Source: Luidia sarsii
Lineage: Eukaryota > Echinodermata > Asteroidea > Paxillosida > Luidiidae
DNA: 64,000 bases
Assembly: GCA_949987565.1 (NCBI GenBank)
Contig: OX465104.1
Location: 6,105,248 to 6,169,247, forward strand
Direction: 5' to 3'
Shown here: positions 10,471 through 21,984 of the stretch, piece after piece
How positions within the stretch are numbered: the first letter of the stretch is position 1
Layout: each line of letters starts with the position of its first letter
Made by a program: the position numbers and the translations under genes
Notes under the pieces: model-generated
The model's input: only the letters and a program-made list of their open reading frames with translations
Database searches by the model: none
Told to the model about the DNA's origin: nothing

Positions 10471-11870
10471 TAGAAAATATTTTTTATATACAAAAACCTG
10501 GCCCGATTGGGCTTCAGTAGAGAGGTAATATTATACACCATCAAAACAAAATTGCAAGAATCGTTTAAAATGAACCTACGTCTGGCTGCATGTATTTCGT
10601 TAGGCACGGGCTTAGTCATTGGTCCCGCTTAATAGTATCCAGTGTGCCGAGATAAACCGGGGAAGACGCCGGTAATATAGCGCACATCACGGGTACGATT
10701 TCACGGCAGACGCGTCGGCATCCGCCCGACCGTGTAAACAGCATCGGCTCCGACAAGTCTGCTGTCTTATCTTACTCAGATAGTCAAATTCGAAAGGAAA
10801 AAGGAAAATATATATAGGCGAAGAGGTTGCTGTCTAATCAGAATGATGAAGTCAAGTGATTATACATCCATGATGTGCCTCGGATGCATCATTTCCATAG
10901 GATGCGACTTCGGTGACTTCTCCATCTCATTGATAGTGTCTTCCACAAAATCTGAATTTCAGATTTCCTCCGAAAGGAGAAGGGAGTTGGTGGTTAATCA
11001 TTGACAGATATGGATATTCTTTAAATGGATCGTGCAAATACTACATTCGCTCCTGCACCCAAGAACGCTTCGAATGTTAATGAATTGAAACCGGCCTTTT
11101 GAAACGCGTCGTTAACCAGTGGCTGGTTGCGTTTTGCGTTGTCTGACATAAGTGGACATAATTATTATTGGGTAGATATAATAGTTTAGCTGCATGTACA
11201 AAATAGGTTATGTCCCCACTGTTTGATTGATATTGAAACTGAAATGCATTTTCTTTTGGAATTTTAGTGAAATGTGACAAATTTTATTTACAAATGTAGG
11301 CGAAACGGATAACATTTTCAGTGATTTGACAAAAAGGGACCAATTTGTTTTCTTAATGTCATCCAATAACAAACTAATTATCATTTTTTATTTTAGAATT
11401 AAATTATTTAGTTAAATAGAGGCAATTTGAAAGTAATAAGCTTTATGTATAAAGATGATCTTGCAAAACCACCTGCCAGGCGATCAAATTGCCTTAAATA
11501 CTATGGTCATCATGTACCGGGTAACCCTCCCTAGGGGAAGGGTTTGCAAATAACACATAACACATAACATTGTATATGAGAACTGCAATGTGGCTGTCCA
11601 TATAGCATGGATTAATTGCAACGGCTGAGGTGTTGGTATCCGATTACCAGCTACAAATCAATTAGCATTCGATGTATTTGCTGGAGTCACTGGTACTCGT
11701 CGTTTTGTTCGTTACAGGTTTTTTTTTGGGTGGGGCTGAGTAAGCATGATTAAAAACATGCGATTTGTTTCTTAGTCTTCTCAGGCCCGCTGTTGGATTG
11801 TGTTCAGTCAAAAACAAAAGCAAAGGAAATGAAAACCTCCGACATTTCTGATAAATCGAGACCAAGTGTT
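10471..11870. other. Intergenic, nothing recognised
   Basis: AT-rich single-copy-looking DNA with only short frames. It contains a small palindrome around 11527 (CCCTCCCTAGGGGAAGGG). No gene supported. Confidence 0.45.
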
Positions 11871-12255
11871 AAAGGCTCAATACAACATTGGGAAGATCGG
11901 AAAACATCGATGTCCAAAGATTTCCTTCTAATTTAGTTTGTAGAATGGTCATGATATAATCCTCGTGTTGAAATCTTACGGTCTGGGATGCTGTACTTCC
12001 CTAAAAATCTTCACTCAAACATCGACAAATAGTTTATTACTCGTAAGTCATAAACTATTTCTTACACTACAGAATGGTGCAAAAACCGTGAGGTTTTTTG
12101 TTTTTGTTTTTTGTTTTGTTTTACCTTTTTCTACTTTCTCAGATCACCAATTGATCTCAAACCTTCAAAGGATTGCTTTTTTGGGATGTTTAATGGTTTA
12201 ACACACAAACCGTGGCAATCTTTTGACCTTTACCAATGTTGTATTGGGCCTTTAA
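11871..12255. mobile_element. MITE family 'GGCCCAATACAACATTGG', copy 2
   Basis: About 385 bp, starting AAAGGCTCAATACAACATTGGG and ending CCAATGTTGTATTGGGCCTTT. The interior is collinear with 8536-8893, including AGTTTATTACTCG and its complement around a central dyad. Confidence 0.88.
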
Positions 12256-12479
12256 GGAAACGATTTTGCCCGACACCTTTTAAGCCAATCGTCTGCACGG
12301 TGTCTATAAGAAGGAGTCTTCGGATCAAGACAGTGTACCCTCCCGGTCCCCCCTGCGAACTTTAATTTAAGCAGCTACAAAGCCGCCTATGGCCTAGAGG
12401 AGGTCCCCGATCGGATGGAGCTGCCGAGCACGTGCTCCCTGTCCCCCTCGCAAACCCAAAACCATCTCCCACCCCACGG

Positions 12480-13185
12480 GCATAGGAGATGTGAAAGGGA
12501 GATAGGAGGGAAGAGGAGGGGAGGAGGGAGGGGAGGAGGGAAGGAGGGACGAGGAGGAGGGACGAGGAGGAGGAGGAGTAGGAGGAGGAGTAGGAGGAGG
12601 AGGAGGAGGTGGAGGAGGAGGAGGAGGAGGAGAAGGAGCAGCAGAGAGGATGCAGAAGAAGGAGGAGGAGAAGGAGAAGGAGGAGGAGGAGGAGGAGGAG
12701 TAGGAGGAGGAAGAGGAGGAGGAGGAGGAGAAGGAGCAGCAGGGATAGTGCAGGTGGAGAATCGGGTTGAGAAGTAGAAGGGAGGAGGAGCATGAGGAGG
12801 TGAAGGAGAGCGAAGGGGAGCAGGGGAAAATGGAGGAAGAAGAGGAGGATGAGGGGAGGAGGAGGAGGAGAGGAGAAGGAGGGCGAGGGGGAGGAGGAGG
12901 AGGGAGAAGGCAGGAGGGAAAAGGAGGAGAAGGAGGAGGAGAAGGAGGAAGAGGAGGAGAAGGGGAGGAGGGGAGGAGGAGGAAGAGGAGGAGAAGGGGA
13001 AGATGGGAGGAGGAGGAAGAGGAGGAGGAGGAGGTGAAGGAAGAAGAAGGACCCAGGAGGAGGAGATGGAGGAGGAGGAGGAGGAAGAAGAAGGACGCAG
13101 GAGGAGGAGGGAGGAGTGAGAGGAGGAGGAGGGTTAGGGGGAGGAGGAGGGAGAAGGAGGAGTGAGAGGAGGAGGAGGGGATTGG
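12480..13185. repeat. GGA/GAGGAG polypurine tract, ~0.7 kb
   Basis: Almost pure purine on the + strand (GGAGGAGGA with GAAGAA interruptions). It yields long Gly/Arg/Glu frames on + and Leu/Ser/Pro frames on -, which I treat as composition artefacts. Long homopurine runs with mirror symmetry can adopt triplex DNA; that is a general property, not shown here. Confidence 0.92.
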
Positions 13186-14149
13186 GTCAATTTACTGTAC
13201 GGCGCACTCAGACACCCCTCCCCCGAGTCTGCCAGTGGGAGATTTACCCACGAGTCACGTACCGTACCCACGCACGCTACCGTATAATACAGCCAGTTCC
13301 CCCCTCAGCTCAGCGACACACGCACCGGGCCATGACAGCCCGTGTCCAGTATCGCCTGACACACTGTAAGAGTATCACTCCCCGCGTCCTCTCATGCATA
13401 GACTCTTATCTCGGACGATGCCCTCATCAACCCCTCCCTCTCCTCCCATCCCTCCCCGCCCCTAGCCCCCGCCCTCAAGGCGCTCACTTACTTCCCCCGT
13501 TGCCGCGGCAACGGAGACTGACGACATTGGTGATGTCGACAGTGGGGTGAATCAGCCGTGGAGATGCAGTTTTTTGTTTTTTAAATAACCGTCGAAAGAC
13601 TTCGGCGGAATATTATTTTGCTATTGATTTGTGTCTCTTTTGCGAAAGACCAATAATATTATTGCTATGGCTTGGCATTCACGTCACAGGCGCATTCTCG
13701 TCTTGATGCTATCGGGAAAATAAAGCACAAATACTGCAAACTCTATGCCCTGAAGCAAAATAATAATGTTTTTTTTTTTTTTTTTTAGAAGGCCCAGTGT
13801 TTAGATCCTATAGCAGGCCCTTTGAGGGAGGTCCTGCTTCTATCGAAACTTGCAGGATCTCGAAGTATTGAAGAGTTACTAGATTATTTCACTCAGAAGA
13901 GTATTTTGCGCACAGGAAAAGCACTGTCAAAATAATTGTGGGCGCGCGTGTGCGCCTCAATTGAATAATGTATTAGTTTGCGCATTGAAAGGTATCATTT
14001 TTTGCCCTGGTATCCCTTTCAGTAGTCGATGATTGAATTACGGTAAATCCATCCCCTTCTCCCGGTTTTAGTTCATGGATTATGCGCCTGCATATAAATG
14101 AGGGTATTATTGGCAGAGTTGAATCATTCATCCTCACGATCCGTCGCTG
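13186..14149. other. Intergenic; contains a partial TTTCGATCC foldback
   Basis: No gene seen. About 13790-13865 carries a diverged member of the TTTCGATCCTAGCAGGACC family (GGCCCAGTGTTTAGATCC ... GAGGTCCTGCTTCTATCGAAAC). The rest is unassigned. Confidence 0.45.
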
Positions 14150-15195
14150 ACCCCTCCTTCCCCTCCCTCTCTCTCCCTCTCCCCCTCTATCTCTCTCTCT
14201 CTCCTTCTCTCTCTCTCCTTCTCTCTCTCCTTCTCTCTCTCTCCCTCTCCCCCTTTGTCGCTCTCTCTCTCTAGACTCTCTCCCCTCTCTCTCCCTCCTT
14301 CTCTCTCTCCTTCTCTCTCTCCTTCTCTCTCTCCTTCTCTCTCTCTCCTTCTCCCCCTTTGTCGCTCTCTCTCTCTCTAGACTCTCTCCCCTCTCTCTCC
14401 CTCCTTCTCTCTCTCTCCTTCTCTCTCTCCTTCTCTCTCTCCTTCTCTCTCTCCTTCTCTCTCTCTCCCTCTCCCCCTTTGTCGCTCTCTCTCTCTCTAG
14501 ACTCTCTCCCCTCTCTCTCCCTCCTTCTCTCTCTCTCCTTCTCTCTCTCCTTCTCTCTCTCCTTCTCTCTCTCCTTCTCTCTCTCTCCTTCTCCCCCTTT
14601 GTCGCTCTCTCTCTCTAGACTCTCTCCCCTCTCTCCCTCTCCTTCTCTCTCTCTCCTTCTCTCTCTCCTTCTCTCTCTCCTTCTCTCTCTCCTTCTCTCT
14701 CTCTCCTTCTCCCCCTTTGTCGCTCTCTCTCTCTAGACTCTCTCCCCTCTCTCTCCCTCCTTCTCTCTCTCCTTCTCTCTCTCCTTCTCTCTCTCCTTCT
14801 CTCTCTCCTTCTCTCTCCTTCTCTCTGAGTTCTCTCTCTCTCCCTCTCCCCCTTTGTCGCATCTCTCTCTCTCTAGACTCTCTCCCCCTCTCTCTTTTCC
14901 TCTCCTTCACTTTCCCCCTCCCCCTTCTCTCTTTCTATCTCTCTCTCTCTCCCTCTCTCCCCCTCTATCCTCCTCTCCCCCTCACTCTCTCTTTCTCTCT
15001 CTCATCTCCCTCTACCTCCCTCTTTCACTCTCTCTCTCTCTCTCCACCTCCATCTCCAACCCTCTTTTTTTCTCTCTCCATGTTTTTTTTTCGCTCCGTG
15101 TCTGTATGTCTGTCTGTCTGTCTGTATGTATGTCCGTATGTCTTTACAGCTGTATGTATGTATGTCTTTTCTCTTTCCCTCACCTCTCCCTCCCT
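14150..15195. repeat. CT-rich satellite-like tract with higher-order repeat
   Basis: About 1 kb of CT-rich sequence. The segment CCCCTTTGTCGCTCTCTC followed by TAGACTCTCTCCCC recurs at about 14250, 14348, 14477, 14598, 14713 and 14851. This shows a higher-order unit of roughly 100-130 bp made of CTCTCTCC/TTCTCTCT. TGTCTGTATGT repeats close the tract (15100-15170). Confidence 0.9.
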
Positions 15196-15925
15196 CTCCA
15201 ATTCGCTTGAAAATCCCACGTGCGCACCGCACAACAACAATTACAGAAGAGCTGGAAAATGAGATTCGGAACGGTTTATTTCTCTTTACCTCCCCACCCC
15301 CTCCTCCCCCACAACTGCACATGTGGCAAAATTGGAGGAAGAAAATAAAGGTTGCAGGCTGCTGCCAATGATAGCGGGACGGGGGAGCAGGCCTTTTGGA
15401 CGGTAAGCCCCTCCGGGTAGCACGCGACTCACGCTCCGACAGAGCCTTGATTGATAATAATTCTCGCAAGCCCCGCGATTTTCTGTTTCCACCCGCCACG
15501 GGTTTTCTTTCCCCCAAACCAAAAATCTGCCACAGCCATTTCATTATTTCCGTTATTTTGTAACATCAGTATATCAAAGCAGTGGTCATGTATATTTTAA
15601 GAAGTGGCAAATATGTAAGAGGGGCTTTGTTATATAGGCATTACTTTCTCTTCGACCGACTATCATTGAGCGAGGTTTGCTCCATGGAAAATTCAAAGGG
15701 AAGAATGGAATATTCACCGATTGAACACTCAACTGGAATAAAACGTATTTGCAATTATGAACGCAAATACACTATTTTGTCTCTCTTTGAGTGAAATGAT
15801 TAATACGCTAAAAAATCAAAAGAGATAGAGAGCCCGCCCTTTCGTCCAGTATTTGTTTTGGAAAATGAAGACATGCTATCATCGAAATACCAAGCCCTTA
15901 CCTTTTATTGTTTTAAGTGACATAC
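15196..15925. other. Intergenic, nothing recognised
   Basis: Mixed-composition DNA with no supported exon or shared repeat. Confidence 0.45.
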
Positions 15926-16085
15926 AAAAATGTTGCAAACTGCTTACTGACTAAAATTACCAAAATGCAAATCACAAAATTTAGTGGGCCTGACGTTTCG
16001 ATCCTAGCAGGACCTAGGCCTTTGAGAAAGGTCCTGCTAGGATCGAAACGTCAGGCCCACTAAATATTGAGCTTTTATTGTTTAG
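15926..16085. mobile_element. TTTCGATCCTAGCAGGACC foldback, best-preserved copy
   Basis: GCCTGACGTTTCGATCCTAGC and its exact complement flank a short centre (GGCCTTTGAGAAA) in a strong hairpin at about 15988-16064. It is preceded by TGTTGCAAACTGCTTACTGAC, which also precedes other members (26718, 35064). Fragments of this family are scattered through the window. Confidence 0.85.
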
Positions 16086-17087
16086 TTTAATCATGTCCCA
16101 GGCCATATTATCTCAACTGATTCTATAGGCATTTTAAAATCAGCAAAAATCATAAATGAAGCATAACAATTAATATAGATAGAAATACATTGCTGAGGGT
16201 TGGCCGTTATAAAGTTGAGCATGCAATATGGAAAATCCCCCCAAAAAATTATGAAAATGTATGAATTTAAAAAAAGGAATCTATTTATGGGATTAACTTT
16301 GGTGATGTAGATCTAATCATTTGATATCAAGAGAAGGGTCCCGACCCGCTTGTCAATCCGATCTAGTCGCGACCTGTGGGCGGCAAACAGCCCACGCCAC
16401 AAACACTGAAAAAAGGGTCCTGTACGTGTCCTTCCTTCGAGTGCCTCCCGTATATTAGAAAGACCGCTGCGCCACAATCATAATGCGTGCGGACCGAACT
16501 AACGACTAATACTGGCGAGGGCTTAAAAGATATTGGTGGGGAAAAAAAACTCTGAGTGAAGAGGGAAGATAAAGCCCGGACCCTGAATCCATTGAAAAAA
16601 GATGGTTCGGAGTCATTCAGAGCGTGAGTGCCGTCGAGACGGCCCTCCCACTCCCGTATAATCAATTTCAATTTCACGACCCCCCTCTCTCTCCCTCTCT
16701 CCCCTCCTATGATAACGCGTTCACGACCTTGAAGGGTCTTCGGTGCATGCAGCGCGCGACCGAAATGCGAGTAGATGGCGTTATAGAGCCCGAACACTCT
16801 GCACAGATTCCACGGAGATGTTTTTTTTTTCCACGTTAGGTCAACGGCGAAGGACCGAGCATGTAAACACGCCTACTGCCCGAAACCCAGAGAAATTGGT
16901 TCTCCTGATCAGAGCCCACATTAATCATTATAGCTTTTTCCCGAAGAAATCACGCACATGCACACAGTGTCACAGTCTTCATTGTGACCCATGACCATGC
17001 GAGCCTTCAAAACTCATGTTCATTTAGGTCTGTGGATTTCATGACCAGTGAAGCGATCGTTTTAATCTATTCCACACTAACATGTCC
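16086..17087. other. Intergenic, nothing recognised
   Basis: AT-rich to 16330, then more mixed. The 144-codon minus frame at 16363-16797 has no recognisable domain and looks like chance. No shared repeat seen. Confidence 0.4.
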
Positions 17088-17190
17088 AGGACCTGGCGTT
17101 TTCATCGTTGCAAGACTTTCCTCAAAGACAGAATTCTGCCTTTGAGAAAGATCCTGCAACGATCGAAACTTCAGCCTTCAGTTTTCATTG
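17088..17190. mobile_element. TTTCGATCC foldback, diverged copy
   Basis: Hairpin of GGCGTTTTCATCGTTGCAAG-ACTTTCCTCAAAG and its complement (CTTTGAGAAAG-ATCCTGCAACGATCGAAAC). The core differs from the main family (GTTGCAAGAC instead of CCTAGCAGGAC), but both arms carry the same change. Confidence 0.75.
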
Positions 17191-17603
17191 TTTTTTTAAA
17201 ATTAATATTCGAGCCATTTAGGTTAATTAATAAGCAATTTGCTACACATTTTTCTACACGTTTCTCTGTTTCTCCAAACGCTAGATAGGCCTATGGGCTG
17301 TTGGTGTACAGTCTGGTTTTGTTTTTGTCTTCACGAAAACATTGCGAAATCAAAACTCTGATGACTCTACCTCGTTATAATCCGCTCATGGAATGTGATG
17401 AATGAAATGAGCCTATTTCCGTCATGTGTGCCCTCTGGCACATCCTGGTGGTACAAACAGTATTGCATACGTTATTCAACGAGAAGGAGGGAACGACAGG
17501 GGGGAAAAAATAGAGGAAAAACAAGGAAGAGACAGACACGCTTATCTTCATAGCCACGAATTTGGGATGCACCGACCAAAATATGCAGTATGTGTTGACT
17601 AGT

Positions 17604-17950
17604 AAGGCCCAATACAACATTGGGAAGATCGGAAAACATCGATGTGCTCAGATTTCCTTCTAATTTTACACAGTTTGTAGATGGTCATGATAGAATCCTC
17701 ATGTTGAAATCTTACTGTCTGGGATGCTGGACTCTCGAGAAATCTTCACTCAAACATCGACAAATAGTTTATAGAATAAACTATTTCATACACTACAGAA
17801 CGATGCGAAAATCGTGGCGGTTTTTTTGTCTTTTCTACTTTCTCAGATTACCATTTAAGCTAAAACCTTCGCAGGATTTGTTCCCCCGAATGTCTAACAC
17901 ACAAACTGTGGCAATCTGTTGACCTTTACTAATGTTGTACATGGCCTTTC
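17604..17950. mobile_element. MITE family 'GGCCCAATACAACATTGG', copy 3
   Basis: About 347 bp, starting AAGGCCCAATACAACATTGGG and ending ACTAATGTTGTACATGGCCTTT. The interior is collinear with the copies at 8536 and 11871, with small deletions at the central dyad. Confidence 0.86.
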
Positions 17951-18136
17951 AATGGACAGGATTGGCGAAACATGACCAATGGTGTCTGTCATCTGGGTGG
18001 GGACGGTGGTGATAATGGTGATAACAATCATTTGATATTAAATGGTGGCGGTGGTAGTGGTGACGATGGCGTCGATGCGTCAATCATTACAATAACTCCA
18101 CACTCCACAACATTCCAGCGACTAACAATATTCATG

Positions 18137-18378
18137 TTCTAGAATATTCCACAGTGTATTTCGAAGCCCATTTCAAGGACCTGTAGGTCTGATGACTTGT
18201 GTGAAATTTCGTGTCTTCTAGAATATTCTATAGGCATGTTTGCTTTGATCGCTTCAGTGAACTCTATTCTAATGTATTCCGGGGAATAGAATAATTCCAT
18301 TCTATCATAGACTTATTACGTGTATATTTGTTATCTAGATGGACGGAAATTATCCATATTTCATAGAATATTCCAGAA
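18137..18378. promoter_or_regulatory. Distal heat-shock-element cluster upstream of HSP70
   Basis: Three perfect three-module HSF sites: TTCtaGAAtaTTC at 18137-18149, the same at 18216-18228, and GAAtaTTCcaGAA at 18366-18378. A degenerate run (GAAtaGAAtaATTCC) lies at 18284-18297. HSF trimers bind inverted NGAAN modules spaced 5 bp apart, which is exactly this arrangement. The cluster lies about 0.7-0.95 kb upstream of the TATA-like box and very probably serves the HSP70 gene, though distance and function are inferred. Confidence 0.75.
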
Positions 18379-18925
18379 ATTGTTATCCCGATTTCATCTC
18401 GCACACCTGCCAAAATTACAGGCTTTATGCTTCAAAGGAATCGGCGTTTGACATTTTGAGGATTCGACATTTTGAAGCCCAATTTTCTTGATTTTCTTTC
18501 AAGCCTTAGGCCCTATAAGCCTCGGGCAAAATCCACGGGCAAAACACGAGCAGCAACTTGATCGAAAGTGGCTCCGTCGAGATTAAACAAAAGTTATTCA
18601 TTTCCAGGGAGCCAGCCTCTCAATTCCATGGGATCCAAAGTATTCATTACCGTACAATACCACTTAGTTAATTAATTTTGTCATAATGCGTGTGCGCGTG
18701 TAGGCCTAGGACTGCGTAACTGAAATGTAATTATTTTAGTTTGTAATTTTGTACATGCAGTATCATTTTGTATTCCTGACATTCACTAGAGTAGATACTC
18801 AATTTGTTGATAATCATTCATGCAATTCATGAAATGAATGCTGTGTTTTCTTGCGTCGTAGACGCGGCCGTTATCGGCAGCATGAAACACATGGCACTAT
18901 TGTAACTATAGAGGGCGCTATTTGG

Positions 18926-19095
18926 GAAAGCCCCGGAACAATCTAGAAAGATGAGTCATATCGCGCCGTCATCAATGCGCGCTGTAAATAGACACAGCGC
19001 GGGGAGCTGAAAAGAACTTGCTGGAAACAGAAGTTGCCAGCAAAACAGCGAGGCGTGGAAAGTTCTGGAGGGAAAGAATTCGGCATAAATACTCG
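18926..19095 (+). promoter_or_regulatory. HSP70 proximal promoter: HSEs and TATA-like box
   Basis: GAA-type modules in 5-bp phase occur at 18926-18948 (GAA, GAA, ATC, GAA), 19009-19026 (GAA, GAA, TGC, GAA) and 19058-19070 (GAAagTTCtgGAG, a nearly perfect HSE). A TATA-like CATAAATA lies at 19084-19091, which predicts transcription start near 19112-19118 and a 5' UTR of about 200 nt. The arrangement of HSEs just upstream of a TATA box is typical of heat-inducible HSP70 promoters. Confidence 0.8.
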
Positions 19096-19312
19096 AGAGC
19101 GGGCCAAGATGCAGCACAACCAGCCCGTCGAGATCCAAGTGCTACACACTTGCAGAAAGCGACAATTTGGCAGCGGAATCGTTTCACAGCCGACGAGATC
19201 TGCTACGAACTTGCAGTAATTATACCAGCTAGCATACCAGCAACAATAAGTGAAGTGGTAGCTGGCCCATCCTCGACAAAATCTTGCGACGAAAGAGTGT
19301 CAAGTCAAGACA

Positions 19313-21984
19313 ATGGCTCCTTCTAAGGCAACGGCTATCGGTATCGACTTGGGCACCACCTACTCGTGCGTGGGGGTGTTCCAAAACGGCAAAGTGGAGA
19401 TCATCGCCAACGAGCAGGGGAACCGTACGACGCCAAGCTACGTGGCATTCACCGACACAGAGCGCCTCATTGGTGATGCCGCCAAGAACCAAGTGGCCAT
19501 GTGAGTACCAGATGATGTCACTAAGTTTACCTATCTTTTTGTTTCAAATGGAAGTTCACGTATTTCTTACAATTTACGAGAATTTTATGATGTTACGATC
19601 CTCTAGCGTGCATTCTGAGTGGTCGCGGGTTGTTTTACCAACCTTTTACGGTGTATAGTAGGCGCTAGGAATTAATTTAAATCTCAAGTTACATCATGAA
19701 CATTTGTGAGAATTAAAATGCTACCTTCTCATCGAAATGTATCTCTGTCGATTAGCGGGATTGTTTTTTATCATTAATTTCTTCCCCTCATTAATTCGTT
19801 CAGTTTGGAGGTCATTAATATGTTTCCAAAGCCTCTGTATATTAATGTGTCATGAATAGCGATGACGTATTTGGAAATTTAAATGATTTATCATTCATGA
19901 AAAGTCGAGCAAAAGTGAAATAAGTCAGCTTAAGAATTTCATAAAGAGCCCTGCTTGTTGACGTTCGATGTTTCTGGTGTAACCAATAAGCTGGGATTGA
20001 TATTCAGATCATCAGAATTAGCCTCAAAAGGTCTAATGTTAATGAAGTATGCTTTCTGGGAATTTAACCTCGTATTTTCAAAACATTAATGCTGCGTTAT
20101 GGATTCTGAGTCGGATGCTTGGTTACTCTTTTTTATTTGCCTGTTATTAGAGGTTGTGCTAGGACCCAAATCTAAATTGTTGAATAATTGACTTTTTGAT
20201 TGTGTGAAACAAAATAGTGAAGTAATTTGTTTGATCTTTTGTTAAATCGCAGGAATCCAAGAAACACGATCTTTGACGCCAAGCGTCTGATCGGCCGTCG
20301 CTTTGACGACGCCCCTGTCCAGTCCGACATGAAGCACTGGCCGTTCAAGGTGACCAGCCAGCAAGGCAAACCCATGCTCCAGGCCGAGTACATGGGCGAG
20401 ACCAAGACCTTCGCTCCCGAGGAGATCAGCTCCATGGTGCTGGTCAAGATGAAGGAGACGGCTGAGGCCTATCTGGGCCAGAGGGTCACCGATGCTGTCA
20501 TCACCGTCCCCGCTTACTTCAACGACTCCCAGCGGCAGGCCACCAAAGATGCCGGGGCGATCGCTGGACTGAAAGTTCTCAGGATCGTCAACGAGCCCAC
20601 GGCGGCAGCCCTGGCTTACGGGCTGGATAAGAAGCTGAGTGGGGAGAAGAACGTCCTCATCTTCGACTTGGGCGGGGGCACCTTCGACGTGTCCGTGCTG
20701 TCCATTGACGAGGGTGTCTTCGAGGTTCTGTCCACGGCCGGCGACACCCACCTGGGCGGCGAGGACTTCGACAGCCGCCTGGTCAGCCACCTGGCCGAGG
20801 AGTTCCGGCGGAAGACCAAGAAGGACCTGACCAAGAGCCCCAGGGCGATGCGCCGTCTCCGCACGGCCGCCGAGCGGGCCAAGAGGACCCTGTCCAGCAG
20901 CAGTCAGGCCAGCATCGAGGTGGACTCCCTGAGCGAGGGGGTCGACTTCTACACGGCCGTCTCCCGGGCCCGCTTCGAGGAGCTGTGCGGCGACCTGTTC
21001 CGCAAGTGCCTGGGCCCGGTCGAGCGAGCCCTGGCCGACGCCAAGCTGCAGAAGAGCCAGATCGACGAGGTGGTGCTGGTCGGGGGCTCCACGCGCATCC
21101 CCCGGATCCAGAAGCTGCTGCAGGAGTACCTGAACGGCAAGGAACTGAACCGGTCCATCAACCCGGACGAGGCGGTGGCCTACGGTGCCGCCGTCCAGGC
21201 CGCCATCCTGAGCGGGGATCAGAGCTCGGCAGTCCAAGACGTGGTCCTGGTCGACGTGGCTCCGCTCTCCCTGGGCATCGAGACGGCCGGCGGCGTCATG
21301 ACCAAACTCATCGAGCGCAACACCCGCATCCCGACCAAGATGTCGGAGACCTTCACCACCTACGCCGACAACCAGCCCGCCGTGACCGTCCAGGTGTACG
21401 AGGGCGAGCGGGCCATGACCAAGGACAACAACCGACTGGGCGTCTTCGAGCTCTCGGGCATAGCGCCGGCCCCGCGCGGCGTGCCCAAGATCGAGGTGGC
21501 CTTCGACGTGGACGCCAACGGCATCCTGAACGTCACGGCCAAGGACCAGGGCACGGGCAAGAGCAATCGGATCACCATCACCAACGACAAGGGGAGGCTG
21601 TCCAAGGAGGACATCGACAGGATGGTGTCCGACGCCCAGACCTACAAGGCGGAGGACGACGCCCAGAGGGAGCGCATCGCGGCCAGAAACAGCCTGGAGA
21701 GCTACGTCTTCGGCGTCAAGGCAGCCCTGAACGACGAGGCCACTCAGAGCAAGCTGGCATCGGAGGACAAGGACAGGGCCGAGGCAGCCCTGAAGGAGAC
21801 GCTGGACTGGCTGGACAACAACAACCTGGCGGACAAGGAGGAGTTCGGCTACAAGCTGGAGGAGGTGCAGAACGTGTGCTCACCGGTGATGGCCAAGCTG
21901 CACGGCGGGCCTGCAGGAGGCGCCGGTGCACCCAGGGGCCAACCGTCCCGGCAGGGAGGGCCCACCATTGATGAGATGGATTAA
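19313..21984 (+). CDS. hsp70: Cytosolic heat shock protein 70 (two exons)
   Basis: ATP-dependent chaperone that binds exposed hydrophobic segments of unfolded proteins, working with J-proteins and nucleotide exchange factors. Exons are 19313-19500 and 20253-21984, joined phase 2 (CCAT|GTGAGT ... CGCAG|G), giving 639 aa, the usual length. All three family signatures are present: IDLGTTYS (residues 11-18), [14 protein letters not shown] (from 199) and [15 protein letters not shown] (from 336). There is no signal or transit peptide, so the form is cytosolic/nuclear. Oddities: the C-terminus reads PTIDEMD instead of the EEVD that docks TPR co-chaperones (HOP, CHIP); the Gly/Pro-rich tail is short; and the usual Cys of the TACERAKR motif is Ala (residue 269). 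The exons are very rich in G/C at third positions compared with the AT-rich flanks. HSEs upstream argue for heat induction although the gene has an intron. The start is a strong Kozak ATG (acaATGg). Confidence 0.96.

Noticed and set aside
10095..10520. 141-codon repeat protein (LRYFAKL repeats)
   Set aside because: Product of a 21-bp minisatellite; other frames are equally open.
19109..19219. Upstream ORF of 36 codons before HSP70
   Set aside because: Its ATG at 19109 lies at or before the transcription start predicted from the TATA-like box, so it may not be in the mRNA.
20242..21237. 331-codon minus frame and other frames opposite HSP70
   Set aside because: Shadow of the GC-rich HSP70 exon; the + frame has all family signatures.
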